Shown here: positions 1-11,800 of the stretch, in pieces
How positions within the stretch are numbered: the first letter of the stretch is position 1
Layout: each line of letters begins with the position of its first letter
Assembly: GCF_032854445.1 (NCBI RefSeq)
Contig: NC_088295.1
Location: forward strand, 16,667,385 to 16,731,384
From: Liolophura sinensis
Taxonomy: Eukaryota > Mollusca > Polyplacophora > Chitonida > Chitonidae
DNA length: 64,000 nucleotides
Direction of reading: 5' to 3'
Program-made: the position numbers and the translations under genes
The notes under the pieces: model-generated
What the model was told of the DNA's origin: nothing
What the model saw: only the letters and a program-made list of their open reading frames with translations
Database searches by the model: none

Positions 1-10
1 TAAGGTAAGT
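1..10 (+). other. Possible 5' splice donor at window edge
   Basis: The window opens with TAAG followed by gtaagt at 5-10, a consensus donor. It could close a non-coding first exon lying mostly to the left, for instance a 5' UTR exon of the ABCA5-like gene, whose first coding exon has an upstream acceptor. Nothing links the two directly. Confidence 0.2.
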
Positions 11-85
11 GTTATGGTAGTTAAGCCGTGATGATCGTGAATTAGCTATGTTGTTATAAATTTTAAAGCCTTTCAATGAATGGCA

Positions 86-218
86 TTTTTGTGTGATCGA
101 CCGGTGTAATTCAAGTCAAGTTTGCTCTGAGCTACTACAACGACGCTCGGCCAACATAAGAAAATGTATTCAAGTCTTTCGGTCCTAATTTGAATTACAC
201 CGGTTGATCACACAAAAA
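86..218. repeat. Inverted repeat with 29-bp arms (possible MITE or hairpin)
   Basis: Bases 86-114 and 190-218 are reverse complements over 29 bases with one mismatch (gatcGacc against gatcAacc), separated by about 75 bases. The arms contain the partial palindrome accggt. I found no clear target-site duplication. It could be a small non-autonomous DNA transposon or a structural element. Confidence 0.6.
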
Positions 219-1632
219 TCTCTTTCTGGCCTGTAAACAGAATGTTGGGTGGAATACAATTTTCGCACCCCCCACCCTGCATGAAGATAAACAAAAAATA
301 AATAAAATTCCAAACATGGCAGACGTTGATTTGAGTTGTTCGATTCGAAAGTTTAAACGGCTGGATTACTGTTGAAAGATGGTTTACCAATGCTGGTTTT
401 GACGTATTACATTTCGGGCGTTTTAGGGAATCGGTGGATAGCAAAAATAAGGAAGGGTTCGAGCCGTTTTATTTTTTTTATTTTTTTTTTTTTAGTGAAA
501 TTGTCCATATTGTGGAGGCCCATATGACCGAAGCTGGGCTGTTCAGCAGCAGAGATATCCATACTATCAGCATCCATTATCCTGAAGTGCAGGCTTTTCA
601 TTTTCAACAATTTCATGTATATTGTCTGTATTTTTAAGCGGAAAAACATTGGAAAATGTAGAAATATGTACATTGACCACATTGACGCTTGAGGTCTGTT
701 CTCAGCAATTTCTGATATTTACCTGCCTCAACATTTATCTGTTAAATCGTGGGTTGAGTTGAAAAATGTGGTAGGTCCATTCCGAAACACACTTTGGGGA
801 ACAAAGTTGGCCTTGAAATCCACTCCAAGGTGGTGGCACATACGGTTATCTGGTGTGGACTGAGAAGAGATGAAAACCAGATAAAGTGTTGACTCTTCTC
901 TCTTTAAAAATTGATAGCTGCAAGCCTAACCCTGAAAGACTCCAACTCCTTTTCTTATACTGGCCTAGCATCGTTGGAGTCACGACGTTGACAATGTTAA
1001 TTTCTCAACGAAGGCCCAGGCCGATTCTCTTTGTTATTGAACAAGTTTCGCGTAAATAACAGACACCAACCTAAAGACCTGCTTTACACATCCACCACAC
1101 TGCCACCATGTGTCCCTACTCTCTTTAGAATAGATTTATTGTAGGCATGAAGGCTTCCAAGGTATGCACTGACTGGAGCCTTTAGAGTTGATTTTTCTCC
1201 CTCAGCTGACTGGAAAAAATGTTCTTTCTCTTAACGTACATGACGCCAGATGAAATCATCGCTAAAGTTTTCATTTAAGACTGATAGTGTGATCTTGTCT
1301 TGTTAGGTTGATTTCCGTATCTCTTGGCGCACTGTTCCAAGATATAAGTACACCTAACTCGCCATGACAGCGCAAAGTTGTTTTAATGAGCAAGAAAGAA
1401 ATATTGCGACTTGGGAATGGATTTACACTCACAGGAGTGGTAATAAAGATCCTATTCTCTGTCATGTACACCAGCAATTGACGAGTGCAGCTGTATTGAA
1501 GTGGATTTAACGGCCCACATCGTTCCACAAAGTGTCTTGTGGAATGGACCACGTTTTTGAATTCTCAATTAAAATTATTGAAAATAGACCACAATTTAAT
1601 TGAACTGAAGGGTCTCTAACTGTCTAAAACAA

Positions 1633-1806
1633 AGTTTACCAGTATGTTTCTAGCGTATGAAGAAAATTATGCCAAATTTGTTTTAAATTCATTTTTGAGG
1701 TATCCCCCTATTTTATGCATATTTTCCGTCAATGGCCAGATTTTTATGGAAATTACAGCATCGTTGATCTTGCTCATAGTGCGGTAAACACCGCAAAGTG
1801 CCCCAA
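1633..1806 (+). repeat. Dispersed repeat family A, copy 1
   Basis: This block shares long matches with 28976-29165: gaagaaaattatgcc, then attatgcatattttcc, then a catcgttgat segment followed by a cac-rich tail. The two copies are diverged and have the same orientation. No coding capacity is visible. The family is unknown to me. Confidence 0.5.
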
Positions 1807-3033
1807 GACCATTGAACTGTGGCCACTATGGTGATGAACCGAGGCGTATTTAATTTATCAGTTGGCACCAGTTTGATTTCCTTCCTTGCATGCAAACAAG
1901 GCTGTCATTCATAGATATTTCCCTATAACTGCTACTGCTACTGCTCCTGCAGTTACTGAACTAACTTACCTACCATCATCACAAGTGCTACCCGGTTCAA
2001 AGCTCGAAGTTTATCCCCACACTGTTCAGTTTAGGCCAGGTGTTGCTCACTCTACACTATTCTTGAATTACCAAATTCGGATGTACCAACTGTTGCAGTT
2101 AGTACATCCTGTACAGTGAACGGAAGTTGATTTGTGTAAGTGACAGTGACGACATGAATGCTTTTCCCTGAGGTTAAAATGTCTGACCAATAAAATTACA
2201 GCGTTAATCTGTTTAAACAAATTAAAAGAAATGTTTTAACATCTGATTTGAAGAAAGCATTGAACATTCACCGTTGAGTATTTTTTATATGGTTGGGTCA
2301 AAAAGTGCTAGAATATTTGCTGGCTCTCTCACTTTTGCAGGGGCACAATATTCAGTAAACTTATTAGTAAACTTTATTTATGTATTGTTAGTCTTTCTTG
2401 CATGAATTAACCGTTAGTTTATGATCTAGTATTGGACAGCATACCTTTCCCCTTAAACCACGTCACCTTACTGTGCACTAATATATTTGTGTTAGACAAC
2501 AATATTCACAAACAGATGACAAAAAATATGACTGCGATATTCCATTGTTTTGTTAAAAGGAAAGAACACACCCGACCAGAAGTATACACATGTATGCATT
2601 GATAAAGTATCCCATATAAAGTTACTTTTATAACATTGCATAGAATAGTGAACATTGGGAAAATCAAATGCACTGCCATGTTACGAATTTTTACCAATCA
2701 GGCGCGAGTTACTTCTATAACCCAAAATACATAACTGTCTCCACTGATGTCGTGCAGACGCTGTTTTGCCTTTTGACAAGAGGTGTGTTATGTAGATATG
2801 GTGTTTCTCTGTTAAATATGTCCTATCCTATGGCCTCGTAAGAATGCATTGAAAGGTTTTTTTAAAGATTTAGCAAGCATGTAAGAAAAATATGACCGTT
2901 GAGGTATGTTTCCACCCTTCTTCCAAAATTAATAAGGTTCCATCATTTGTTCTCTGTTGTTTTAAAATGGCCCTTGTGTAAATATCTCGTGATCACGTAC
3001 AAATTCCAGAATAAATGTTGATTTATATACCCT

Positions 3034-3243
3034 ATTTTCTCAACCTTTTCGCATATGGAAGAGTAGCCTTCAGTGCAATTTATGCACATTTTTAATTTGA
3101 TTTTGGAAACTACATTGGTTGGGTTGGCCAGGTTTAGAGCGTCACAAAAAGTATAATTTTATCAGTCTGCACAGAATAATACCCTCAGAATATGCTTGAA
3201 TAAAGACCTTGCAAACATGCAAAATCATTGACGATGATTGACA
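3034..3243 (-). mobile_element. MITE-like repeat family B, reverse copy
   Basis: This is a roughly 200-bp element whose ends read as variants of attcttcaaccttttcacat and its reverse complement. Internal landmarks, in reverse orientation here, are ataaattgcac, a ggccaa-caat block and tatactttttgtga. The same order occurs at 21085-21290, 22100-22292, 33335-33510 and 38508-38700, and interrupted at 43651-44199. Confidence 0.5.
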
Positions 3244-4057
3244 GTATTTATCAAGCACAGCAGAAAAGTATGACTGTGGACTTTTCAGGTACATTCTTTT
3301 TCCAAAATAGCAAAGGTTGTATAATTTGTTGTGTTTTCTTTTCAAATGTTAAAACTGTACTTAAATACTCAGTATTGAATTTAAAATTTAAATCCCCAGA
3401 GACTGTCATGTGTTCTCACCTGTGACACCTAAAGCATCCTGACCTATGTGAACTGTTCACATGTCATTTTACTTAGTTACTCATACCACATGTATATAAG
3501 TCATATAGGTTATTTGTGTCCAGCAATCATGGTCAAGTGGGTACTTTTATTTACATGTGGCTGCAGTAAGCACCTGGCGGGCCTCAGTTGTCATGGGGTT
3601 AAGGAAACACCATTGTCCAGGCTAGGAGACCAACAGGGTCACAGGTCACCAGTCATGTAAATATATAGTCATATGAATATATAGTACTGGCAGTGAGCAG
3701 TTAATTTTTACAAAAACATTTATCATAAAAATGATCAGCAAAGCATGCAGTGCTATAGTGTGTGTATCCAAAAGAATTTTAAAAAAGACGAAGTTGAATA
3801 TGGAAGAATATTTCCCTTTTCTGCTTAGTCATGAAAACAACATTTGTTTGTATGTAACAAAGTGCATGTAGTGCACTTAGGTTTCACTGAATGTAGGTCC
3901 ACTACATTTTATCACATGAAGAATAGTGATAAGTTATACATCACACTGTAAAGATATATCGACTAAACATGCCAGCCATTTCACACATTGTCATTGTCAA
4001 GTTTTTCTGTTTTTTTTTTTTGCAGTAATTTCACAATCTTTGTTATTGAGCAAGAAC

Positions 4058-4140
4058 TGCTGCCCTGTGTGTCATGCATTGTGGGTCTTTTTATTGCTGC
4101 CCTGAGAGTCATGCATTGTGGGTCTTTTTATTGCTGCCCT
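4058..4140 (+). repeat. 37-bp direct tandem duplication
   Basis: Two adjacent copies of a 37-bp unit start at 4058 and 4095, each containing catgcattgtgggtcttttt, and a third partial start lies at 4132. They differ by a few bases. No gene is associated. Confidence 0.7.
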
Positions 4141-4309
4141 GATTGCTCAACTGTGGTAGATTTATGAATCATTGCAGGCTATATAAAGGAAAGTCACAAA
4201 CACCTATATATCACAATAAGAAACCTGTTTCAAGGTGTAACATACTTGTAAGTATAGGTCTACTTGACAATTTAGTTGTGCACAGTAGAGGAAGGAACTA
4301 AAGGTTTAC

Positions 4310-4800
4310 ACCTTGACTGTCTCTTAGCCCATCAGTCGTTCAGTCCATCACAAATCCATTTTCCAGACTGTTTAAAAAAGGAGCATCATGTCGAATGAAA
4401 GTTGAATGAAAAGACAAGTTACAGATCAATTTTTTGATTAGGACCATATCATCCATTTTCAAGAAACTTTTGGCAGTTTCTGTCCTTTTTTTTTTGACTT
4501 TCCTAGAATTTTTCTAGATTAACTTTTCAAAAATGGTTCATCATATTGAACTAAAACTTGGTACATACACATGGCTTCACCATGACAAGTTACAGAGCCT
4601 TTGTTTCAATTTCGAGCTGTTTCGTACAACTTTGACAAAATTAAGCCCGTATTTGTTCTTTTATGGACTTTTGGTTATTTGGTTATTCTGAATAGAACCG
4701 TGATACATGGCTTCACCCAGAAAAGTTTTGGGCCAGTTTGCCTTTTTTCAACAAAATTATAGCCATTTTTGTTCTGCTGTGAACTTTGACGTAGTTATTA
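4310..4800. repeat. Internally repetitive AT-rich dispersed-type sequence
   Basis: Similar phrases recur within this block (acatggcttcacc at two places, caaaattaagcc and caaaattatagcc, ttttgttctttt and ttttgttctgct). This style resembles degenerate invertebrate interspersed repeats, but I recognise no named family and no second clear copy in the window. Confidence 0.3.
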
Positions 4801-5738
4801 TTCTGTTTGAAAGGGACATGTCTTGCCTTCATGTAATGTTGTCAGAATGCTTGTTTAGAGTTTTAAACATATTCTTGTAATTTGGGCTTTTTGCTACCCT
4901 GAATTAAAAGCAATATAAAGCAACTGTTAGGGTTATTTCACCATTCATGTCAATTATTAAAATGATGCTATCATTCAAGATTTGCCGTGTGTTTAAATGG
5001 AAGAATTTTATTCTTGAAATGTGATTCCTTGTAATGGTGTACACAGTTACGTTAAGAAGACATTCCTGATGTACATGTATCTAGTTACTGTTTGTACTAG
5101 GCCTGGGTGCAGCTTCAGTGTAATTAAGTTTTATTGAGTAAGGAACAAGAGCAAGGATGACAACTTTTAACCAGATGAAAAACAGGAGTGACGTGAATGA
5201 ATGTGATACAGATATATATGATCATCTATTATTATCTGTGGACATGTAAACCTTTAAATGTGGTAACCCTTCAGCTGTTGTCCCTGGCAACTACTCAGAT
5301 ATTTCTGGCACATCCTGGATCTAATTATAAATTAAAGTAAATTGCGCTTGGGGTATTTATCACCTTAGTTTCTTGAGAAGAAATCTCTGCTCATGCTCTG
5401 ACAAACTACATGTAAGTAAATAATTTGCATTTCTAAGTTTGAAGAAGTTAACACCCAAATATGTTAAGTGTGATGAGTAGAGACTGTACATGTATGTTGT
5501 TGTATTGTCATTGGTTACTGTGAAAATCATACACAATGGAAGGTTTTTGTTTTTCTTTGAGGTGTAGCTTAATCTGCCATATTACAGCATAAAAGATGGA
5601 CAAGTTGTCAATATGTCCTAGAGCCGATTTTTTAATATACTTAGTATTATTCTTAGAGCTATTTAATTCAACAAAACTGTTTAATCATAAATGCCGGCCT
5701 AAAAGAATTAATTGATGTTATGTTGTCGACTGTTTCAG

Positions 5739-5756
5739 ATGATTTACTGCCAGTGA
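5739..5756 (+). promoter_or_regulatory. Short uORF in the probable 5' UTR of the ABCA5-like gene
   Basis: An acceptor (tgtttcag, ending 5738) precedes the first coding exon by 35 bases. The exon would then begin with ATG ATT TAC TGC CAG TGA, a five-codon upstream frame ending 17 bases before the main start at 5774. If the acceptor is used, this small uORF could dampen initiation at the main ATG. Confidence 0.35.
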
Positions 5757-5773
5757 TCAGATTATTGTTCAAA

Positions 5774-5857
5774 ATGGGTAGGCTGTTCTCACAGATCAAG
5801 ATTTTACTATGGAAGAATCTCCTCCTGAAAAAAAGAAACAAAAAACAGCTCATATCG
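5774..5857 (+). CDS. ABCA5: ABCA5-like exon 1 (start codon)
   Basis: This exon encodes residues 1-28, with the family's cytoplasmic N-terminal signature [12 protein letters not shown]. The ATG at 5774 sits in the context aaaATGG; an upstream ATG at 5739 stops after five codons. The donor is tcg|gtaag, phase 0. Confidence 0.9.
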
Positions 5858-8800
5858 GTAAGATATCCTACATAACAATATCTTGTGCTTTGTCATCTAT
5901 GATTTTTGTCCCTACAATATTTGTCAAATTGAAAGCTCCCGTATATATACAGCTGAGCTAAGAAAATCACACTTGCCATGTGGACTGTAGACAGCACTGG
6001 TACAGTGGCATGATGTCACAATAACGTGCCATGGAATGCAGCGTCACAAAGAAAAATGAAGTCAGCCTGCGAGTAATTTAGCCATGCAGCGTATAAATTT
6101 AGGGTCTCAGAGAAAAAATGATGTCAGTATGCACTGTAATTCAGCTGCATAGGGTTTAAATATTAAATACCCCTTGTGGGGATGACCTGCAGCTCTGAGA
6201 AATGTATGTCAGCATTTGAACCCAGCTGATTAGTCAATGACAATGGAGAATCACGGATGATGTACATGTAGGGCCAGTCAGTCTTGTACCTTGATGCATA
6301 CATGTACGTATACTTGTGGTGTTTGAAAGTGGTGTAATCGATAGGATGGTACAGTGTGCTTGTCATGGTAACATATGGTTACAAATTCAAAAAAAGAACA
6401 GAAAATCTCCCTATTCTTTTGTTTTTTCAGTCATGCATACCATACGTGTACATGTATTTATGTTTTCTTTTGGCAGGAGCTGTTGATGCCAATTTACTTT
6501 GTGAGTCTGTTGGCCATGATCAAAGCTTTGGTGTCTCCAAAAACTCTTCCAGTAGTTCCGCAGTTTCAGAGTAATACCCTCAACAACAGATCCTTGTTTC
6601 CATGGCCATCGTCTCATATACTGGTTGCCCCGGATACGCCATCCATCCAGAATATCATGAACATTGTCAGCAAATACATGAATGTCACGTATAGTATGTA
6701 CCCATCTCAGGCTGAAGCTGAGAACACATACATTGAGAATGCAGCAAATAAAAACCTTGGAGTGGTATTCCAGTATGAGAATGGCAACTTGAACTATGCA
6801 ATTCGGACCCCGTATAGCTTAGCAGCCAGTCCAACAAAGATGTTTAATTATTTGTCAGGTCAGTACAGTGTTTCTTCCTCTAGTTAAGTATGGAATATTT
6901 GCATGACCTGAGGCCACAATTGAAGGACAAAGCAGCACCTGGTTAAACATATTTCTATCGAAAGCAAGATAGTCAAACTTTCTAAAAAGTATCATACTTT
7001 ATTATTTTAAAGGGATTTCACTAAATGACATGTAGAACAACATGACAGTACAGCACAAGTGGCTGGTTTGAATATAGGTAGCTATCTTGGGAATTTTATC
7101 TAATCAAACACTTTGCTATAAGGTTACACAGCATAAGTTGTGATGTGGCCTTTATCCATTCACTCCATGCAGTGACATATGATAACACAGACCTACTGCA
7201 TAACACATCATTTTGGGATTGTTTACAATGATTTATTTACATGTAGCCGAAGGGGCATTTTACAGTGTTGTGGGACAGGTCTGTATCATTTACGGAAGAC
7301 CACAGACGTAAAATTAGTTGATTCACAAGCTATGTAATATTCAACAACGGTATCACAAATCATGTCAGACAGCAACCTTCTGTCTCTACCTAAACTGCAT
7401 TCATCTTGATCCCCAGTAGACATTAAACCTACTTAGACATGCAGTTCAAATTATACAAATACATTTTTTGTTGTTCCTGTTACCATTTAGTCAGCATGCA
7501 GTTGCTAAATAACAAATGTCAGAGTCAGTGAAAATTCATTAGGGCTGCGGAAGGTTGATGGGAATGAGAAGACAGCATCTCATCGGACAGTGTTTAAAAT
7601 TAATTAAGTCTTATTATATAATATTTTTTTCTAGAATTTGAAGACATTAAGTTTTGCACTTTGTCTTTACCTGAGATTTTTTTTCTGTTTTCTTTTATAA
7701 AATACAGTAAAATTATTGAAATGCTGTGTTTAAGTTGAGGTGCTTCCTCTGACGTCCGTGATAACTAGGTCAGCTCTGCTCTCATTTTTAGCAGACCTAC
7801 TGTATGAACAGTTCAAGGAGTGAAAGAAATACCCTTCCAGTATGTCCAGTTTGCCAGAAAGCTATTTATCACTTCATGGCCAAAGTCCACAACTTTAATC
7901 TGCCATAGGGTACTGCTTAGACTATTATACGGGAAATACATGTACCTTCAACGTTAGAGAGCTAGAGTAAACATGAAATCACCTTGCTGTTGATAATGGA
8001 AACACGCTGAAGCTGTGACGACAAAGTTTTTATTGGGTTGGAAAAAAAATTTAAATTTATTGCCAGTTTAAGATACTTTGAGTGGTAGTTTTTCATTGAA
8101 CATTCACATTAGTGAGGTGCTGTCTTTCACCTTAATCAAGCGACCATTTTCTCAAAATCACAGATGTTATTAACATCAATTTCTTGATTAGAAAAATATT
8201 ATTCTGTTAAACTTGACTCTTAAAAATTATGACTGTGAAAAGGAATATAGCACGGGGCCTTCATGGCCGTTGTGGGTAGCACGCCGGCACACCGCATGAT
8301 CCTGGAGCCTCTCACCAATGCGATTGCTGTGAGTTCAAGTCCAGCTCATGCTGGTTTCCTGTCCAGTTGTCTGTGGGAATATCTGCCAGCTACATTTACA
8401 TGGTCATGGGTTTCCTCAGGCTCTGCCAGGTTTCCTCCCTTCATAAAACTGGCTGCCATCGTGTAAGTGAAATGTCCTTCGCTACAGCAGAAACACCAAT
8501 CAGATCAGTCAGTCAAAGTATACTACAGGTCTGAAGTTTATTTTACATAAATATTTACTGCAGCTTGAGGTAAGACAAAACAGACTCATGACAAGATTGG
8601 CCAAAAAGAGGTGTGAAAAAGAGCTTGACATTTTGACAAGCAAGTCTAGAGTTGTAATTGATGGTCACTTTGAATGGTTGAGTACAGTGAAGAAAGAAAA
8701 GGGGCTCACTATAGGCTCCTTATAGTTCAATGTTAATGAGACAAAATGGCCTGCCGTGATTGTGTTGTTTTTGAATGATGGCAGGACTTCTCCGGGCTTG

Positions 8801-11800
8801 TACATACTCAGTGAATATTTTTTATTTCAACACAAGCGATTTAATTTATGAAGGAACTTGAAAACTTCGTTAAGACGTTACAATCAGAATTTGTTTCAAA
8901 ACCCAAATCTTTGGCAACCATGTCACTTTAATAATTATTGGCCACAAAATTATAGTTGTGGGGCCATTTGGATAGTTTTACTTGAAGTTTGGGAATCTCC
9001 TCCAGTATGGCATAGACCTTGATCTCACTCAGCAGGTGCAAATCTGTGAGTCACACAGGAAAATGTCATCACTTACTTGCCTAAGATTGGAAGTTTACTC
9101 TAGGAACTCATGCTTCTTCCTTCCATTAAAGTTACCAATTTTATATCAGGGGAAAATTCTTCATATTGATGTTAAACACTATTCGAATAGATAGATAGCT
9201 GCAATTCCTCATTGGATTCCAAGAATATGGACTATGTTATGTGTGTGTGTATCACAATTGTCTAGGTGGGTGCCGTGACCCCAATGGCTTGGGTGACTGT
9301 GATGCTAACAAGTACCTGCAGTCGGGATTTGCAGCTCTTCAGCTGGCCATCAACACAGCCATTATCAGGGTGAGTTGCACTGCCAGGAAGAGAAAACACA
9401 GTCCAAATTGGCCACCTTTCAGCTCCTTCCATAGATTGCTACCTGATAACATACATGTTTTCTAGGCAAGATTTGTAGAGAAGTTGTATGAGCAAGCTTG
9501 CAGGATATCTTAAGTTAACCTGTCTGGATCTGTTAACCCGGATGTGTGCCAAGGGGACACAGTGCAAGAAGAGGGGAACCATTTCCTGAGTAGTGGGGCA
9601 AAATATCAAAGTAGGCGAGTCTTGGGGACTGCCAGTCAACAATGGTTGCTCCGTGGTGGATGGAATTCTCTAACAATTAAATCATACTGTAGTACTGTGT
9701 GTGTGAAACACATGCTTAAACACATTTTTTTGCACAATCAGCCATTTTTAATATCCCATCAAAGTTGAAAATTGACAGTTTGTATGAAGCTCTTTTAGTG
9801 CAACTAATGCCTCTTTTAACCAGTGTTGAGTTCTACAAGGCATTTTGTTAAATGAGGCTAAACGATGCTGAAATCGATGAATCCCATTGATGATTTCTCA
9901 CAAGAAACTTCGTTACAGACTTTCTTCACATTTCCCATGTTGTTGTACAAATTCTGATGTACTGAAGCGTCTTGATGGTTGTTGTCTTTGTGCTTGTTGA
10001 ACCTGCCATTTACCTTCAGCTTACCTCGTGGACAACTGTTGTCATCACATTTGTTGTCTTGCAATTCAGACCTGGTCAGGTGACACTCTTTGTGACATCG
10101 CCTTTGCACCGACATGTGCAATGCAAACCTGGAAATAATTTTTAAGTTGGTGCAGGACATAGTGGCTATTCACATCATTAAAAAATTACAATGTTATTTA
10201 CACGACACAATAGGCCGTTTTATCTTTCAAGAGTGCCTATGGAAATTATAATTTGTTTTCAACCAGCGTGTTTGCTCTGTTTTGTAGGAATAGCTTGGTA
10301 TAATTTAATTCAGGCTGTTTTCTCTTTCAACAAGATTAAATGACTCAAGATCATCAGTCTCTTAGTTTCATCGTTTGTTATTTCCCACAGGTTCAGACAG
10401 GCAAAAGTGATATTCCATTTCCTGACGTGTCAGTGGAACTTTTCCCCAAAACTGTGTATACTCCGGATACCTCGTACATCCAGATTCTCTCTGCCATCTA
10501 TTTTGTCATCGCCTATTCTCCCTTCATTAACTTCCTGGTGGTAAACCTTGTCACTGAGAAGGAAAAAAAGATCAAGGAAGGCATGAGGATGATGGGATTG
10601 AGAGATTCAGCATTCTGGTGGGTTAATTCTGACCATATATTGTGGTGATGAAGTACATGTGTGAAGAAATTGCAGGAAACATCCTGGAGCATTAATTGAT
10701 TTATATCTGTTTAACACCATATTTAAGAAATGAATAACTAATGCAAGGATAAAGGACCAACCTAAGGCAAGTTACTGACAAACTTTGCAGTATCACTTTC
10801 AGACTTGCACACAATTTGGTAGAAAATCAAATGATCTTCTATGAAAATAAGATGCTTAAATGGCCACATAAGTGTCCATTCTTAATTGTAGCCAAGGTCC
10901 AATGAATATAAATTTCTTCTCCATGCCCGGGATTGAACCCGTACCTCGTGTGCTGTATGGTTAAGAGTTGTGCACCTTACTTGCTCAGCATCATCCTTCT
11001 GTCCACAAGTGCTCTAGTATGGTAAAAGCATCTGAGTGATCAGTTATTGATTATTAATTCACATTATCTTTTGTTGCAGGTTATCCTGGTCCCTGATCTA
11101 CACAGTGATAATATTACTGGTCACTCTGGTCGTCGTGGCAATCGCTGCGCTCTCCAAATTCTTCGCTCACAGTAACATGTTCATCTTTTTCCTCATGCTT
11201 TTTCTCTACGGGTTGACGATTATCAACTTTTCCTTCATGATCACTCCATTCTTCAACAAGGCGTTGTCTGGCGGGGCACTAGCCAGCTTTGCCACGATGG
11301 CCATCAGCCTGTTATACCTGGTGGTCAGTCTGACCCGTACCCAGACATCCACTGGGGACGTTGATTACTCCATTCCCCCTGGGGGGCGCTGGGCACTCTG
11401 CCTCCTCTCTCCTGTAGCCCTCGCACTTGCCATCGATCAGGTATGTTGTTGTTGTTTTACATATAAATCCTGTGTAGAAAATGAAGCCTATTAATGTTTG
11501 TTCACCGCTATGTGAGTGAATTACTACTGATGTGGCATTTGGAACATTTCTACAAAGTAATGTCAAAGTAAAAAAAAACACTTTGTAATTACATGTATGC
11601 AGTCTGAGCAGAAAATCTCATGTGATCTCTATGAAAATAATATATAATTAAAATACTGCTATATACATGGTTAATGATTCTGTTTTCATTGTAGGCAATA
11701 TTTCTGGATATTGGTCATGGAGGTATGAATTTTGACACCATAAGCTATCCAGAAGCATTTCCCCTTTATGCTCCTATCATCATGCTGGCAGTGGACACAG

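Larger units (their letters stand above)
11..5738. other. Non-coding region upstream of ABCA5-like coding exons
   Basis: I see no convincing coding exon here; open frames are short, AT-rich and unlike known proteins. The stretch holds an inverted repeat (86-218), two dispersed repeat copies (1633-1806 and 3034-3243), a 37-bp direct duplication (4058-4140) and an internally repetitive AT-rich block (about 4310-4800). A promoter or 5' UTR exon of the ABCA5-like gene probably lies here or further left. An ATG in the context aacATGGcag at about 313 opens only a 19-codon frame; it resembles a YY1-type promoter motif as much as a start codon. Confidence 0.5.

Noticed and set aside
9858-10160. 100-codon minus-strand ORF
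   Set aside because: No recognisable domain or splice context; lies in ABCA5-like intron 3. It could be a repeat remnant, but nothing supports it.
10921-10995. tRNA gene on the minus strand (gggttcaatccc present)
   Set aside because: Only the T-arm/box B is convincing; acceptor and anticodon stems do not form. Probably an old tRNA-derived repeat.
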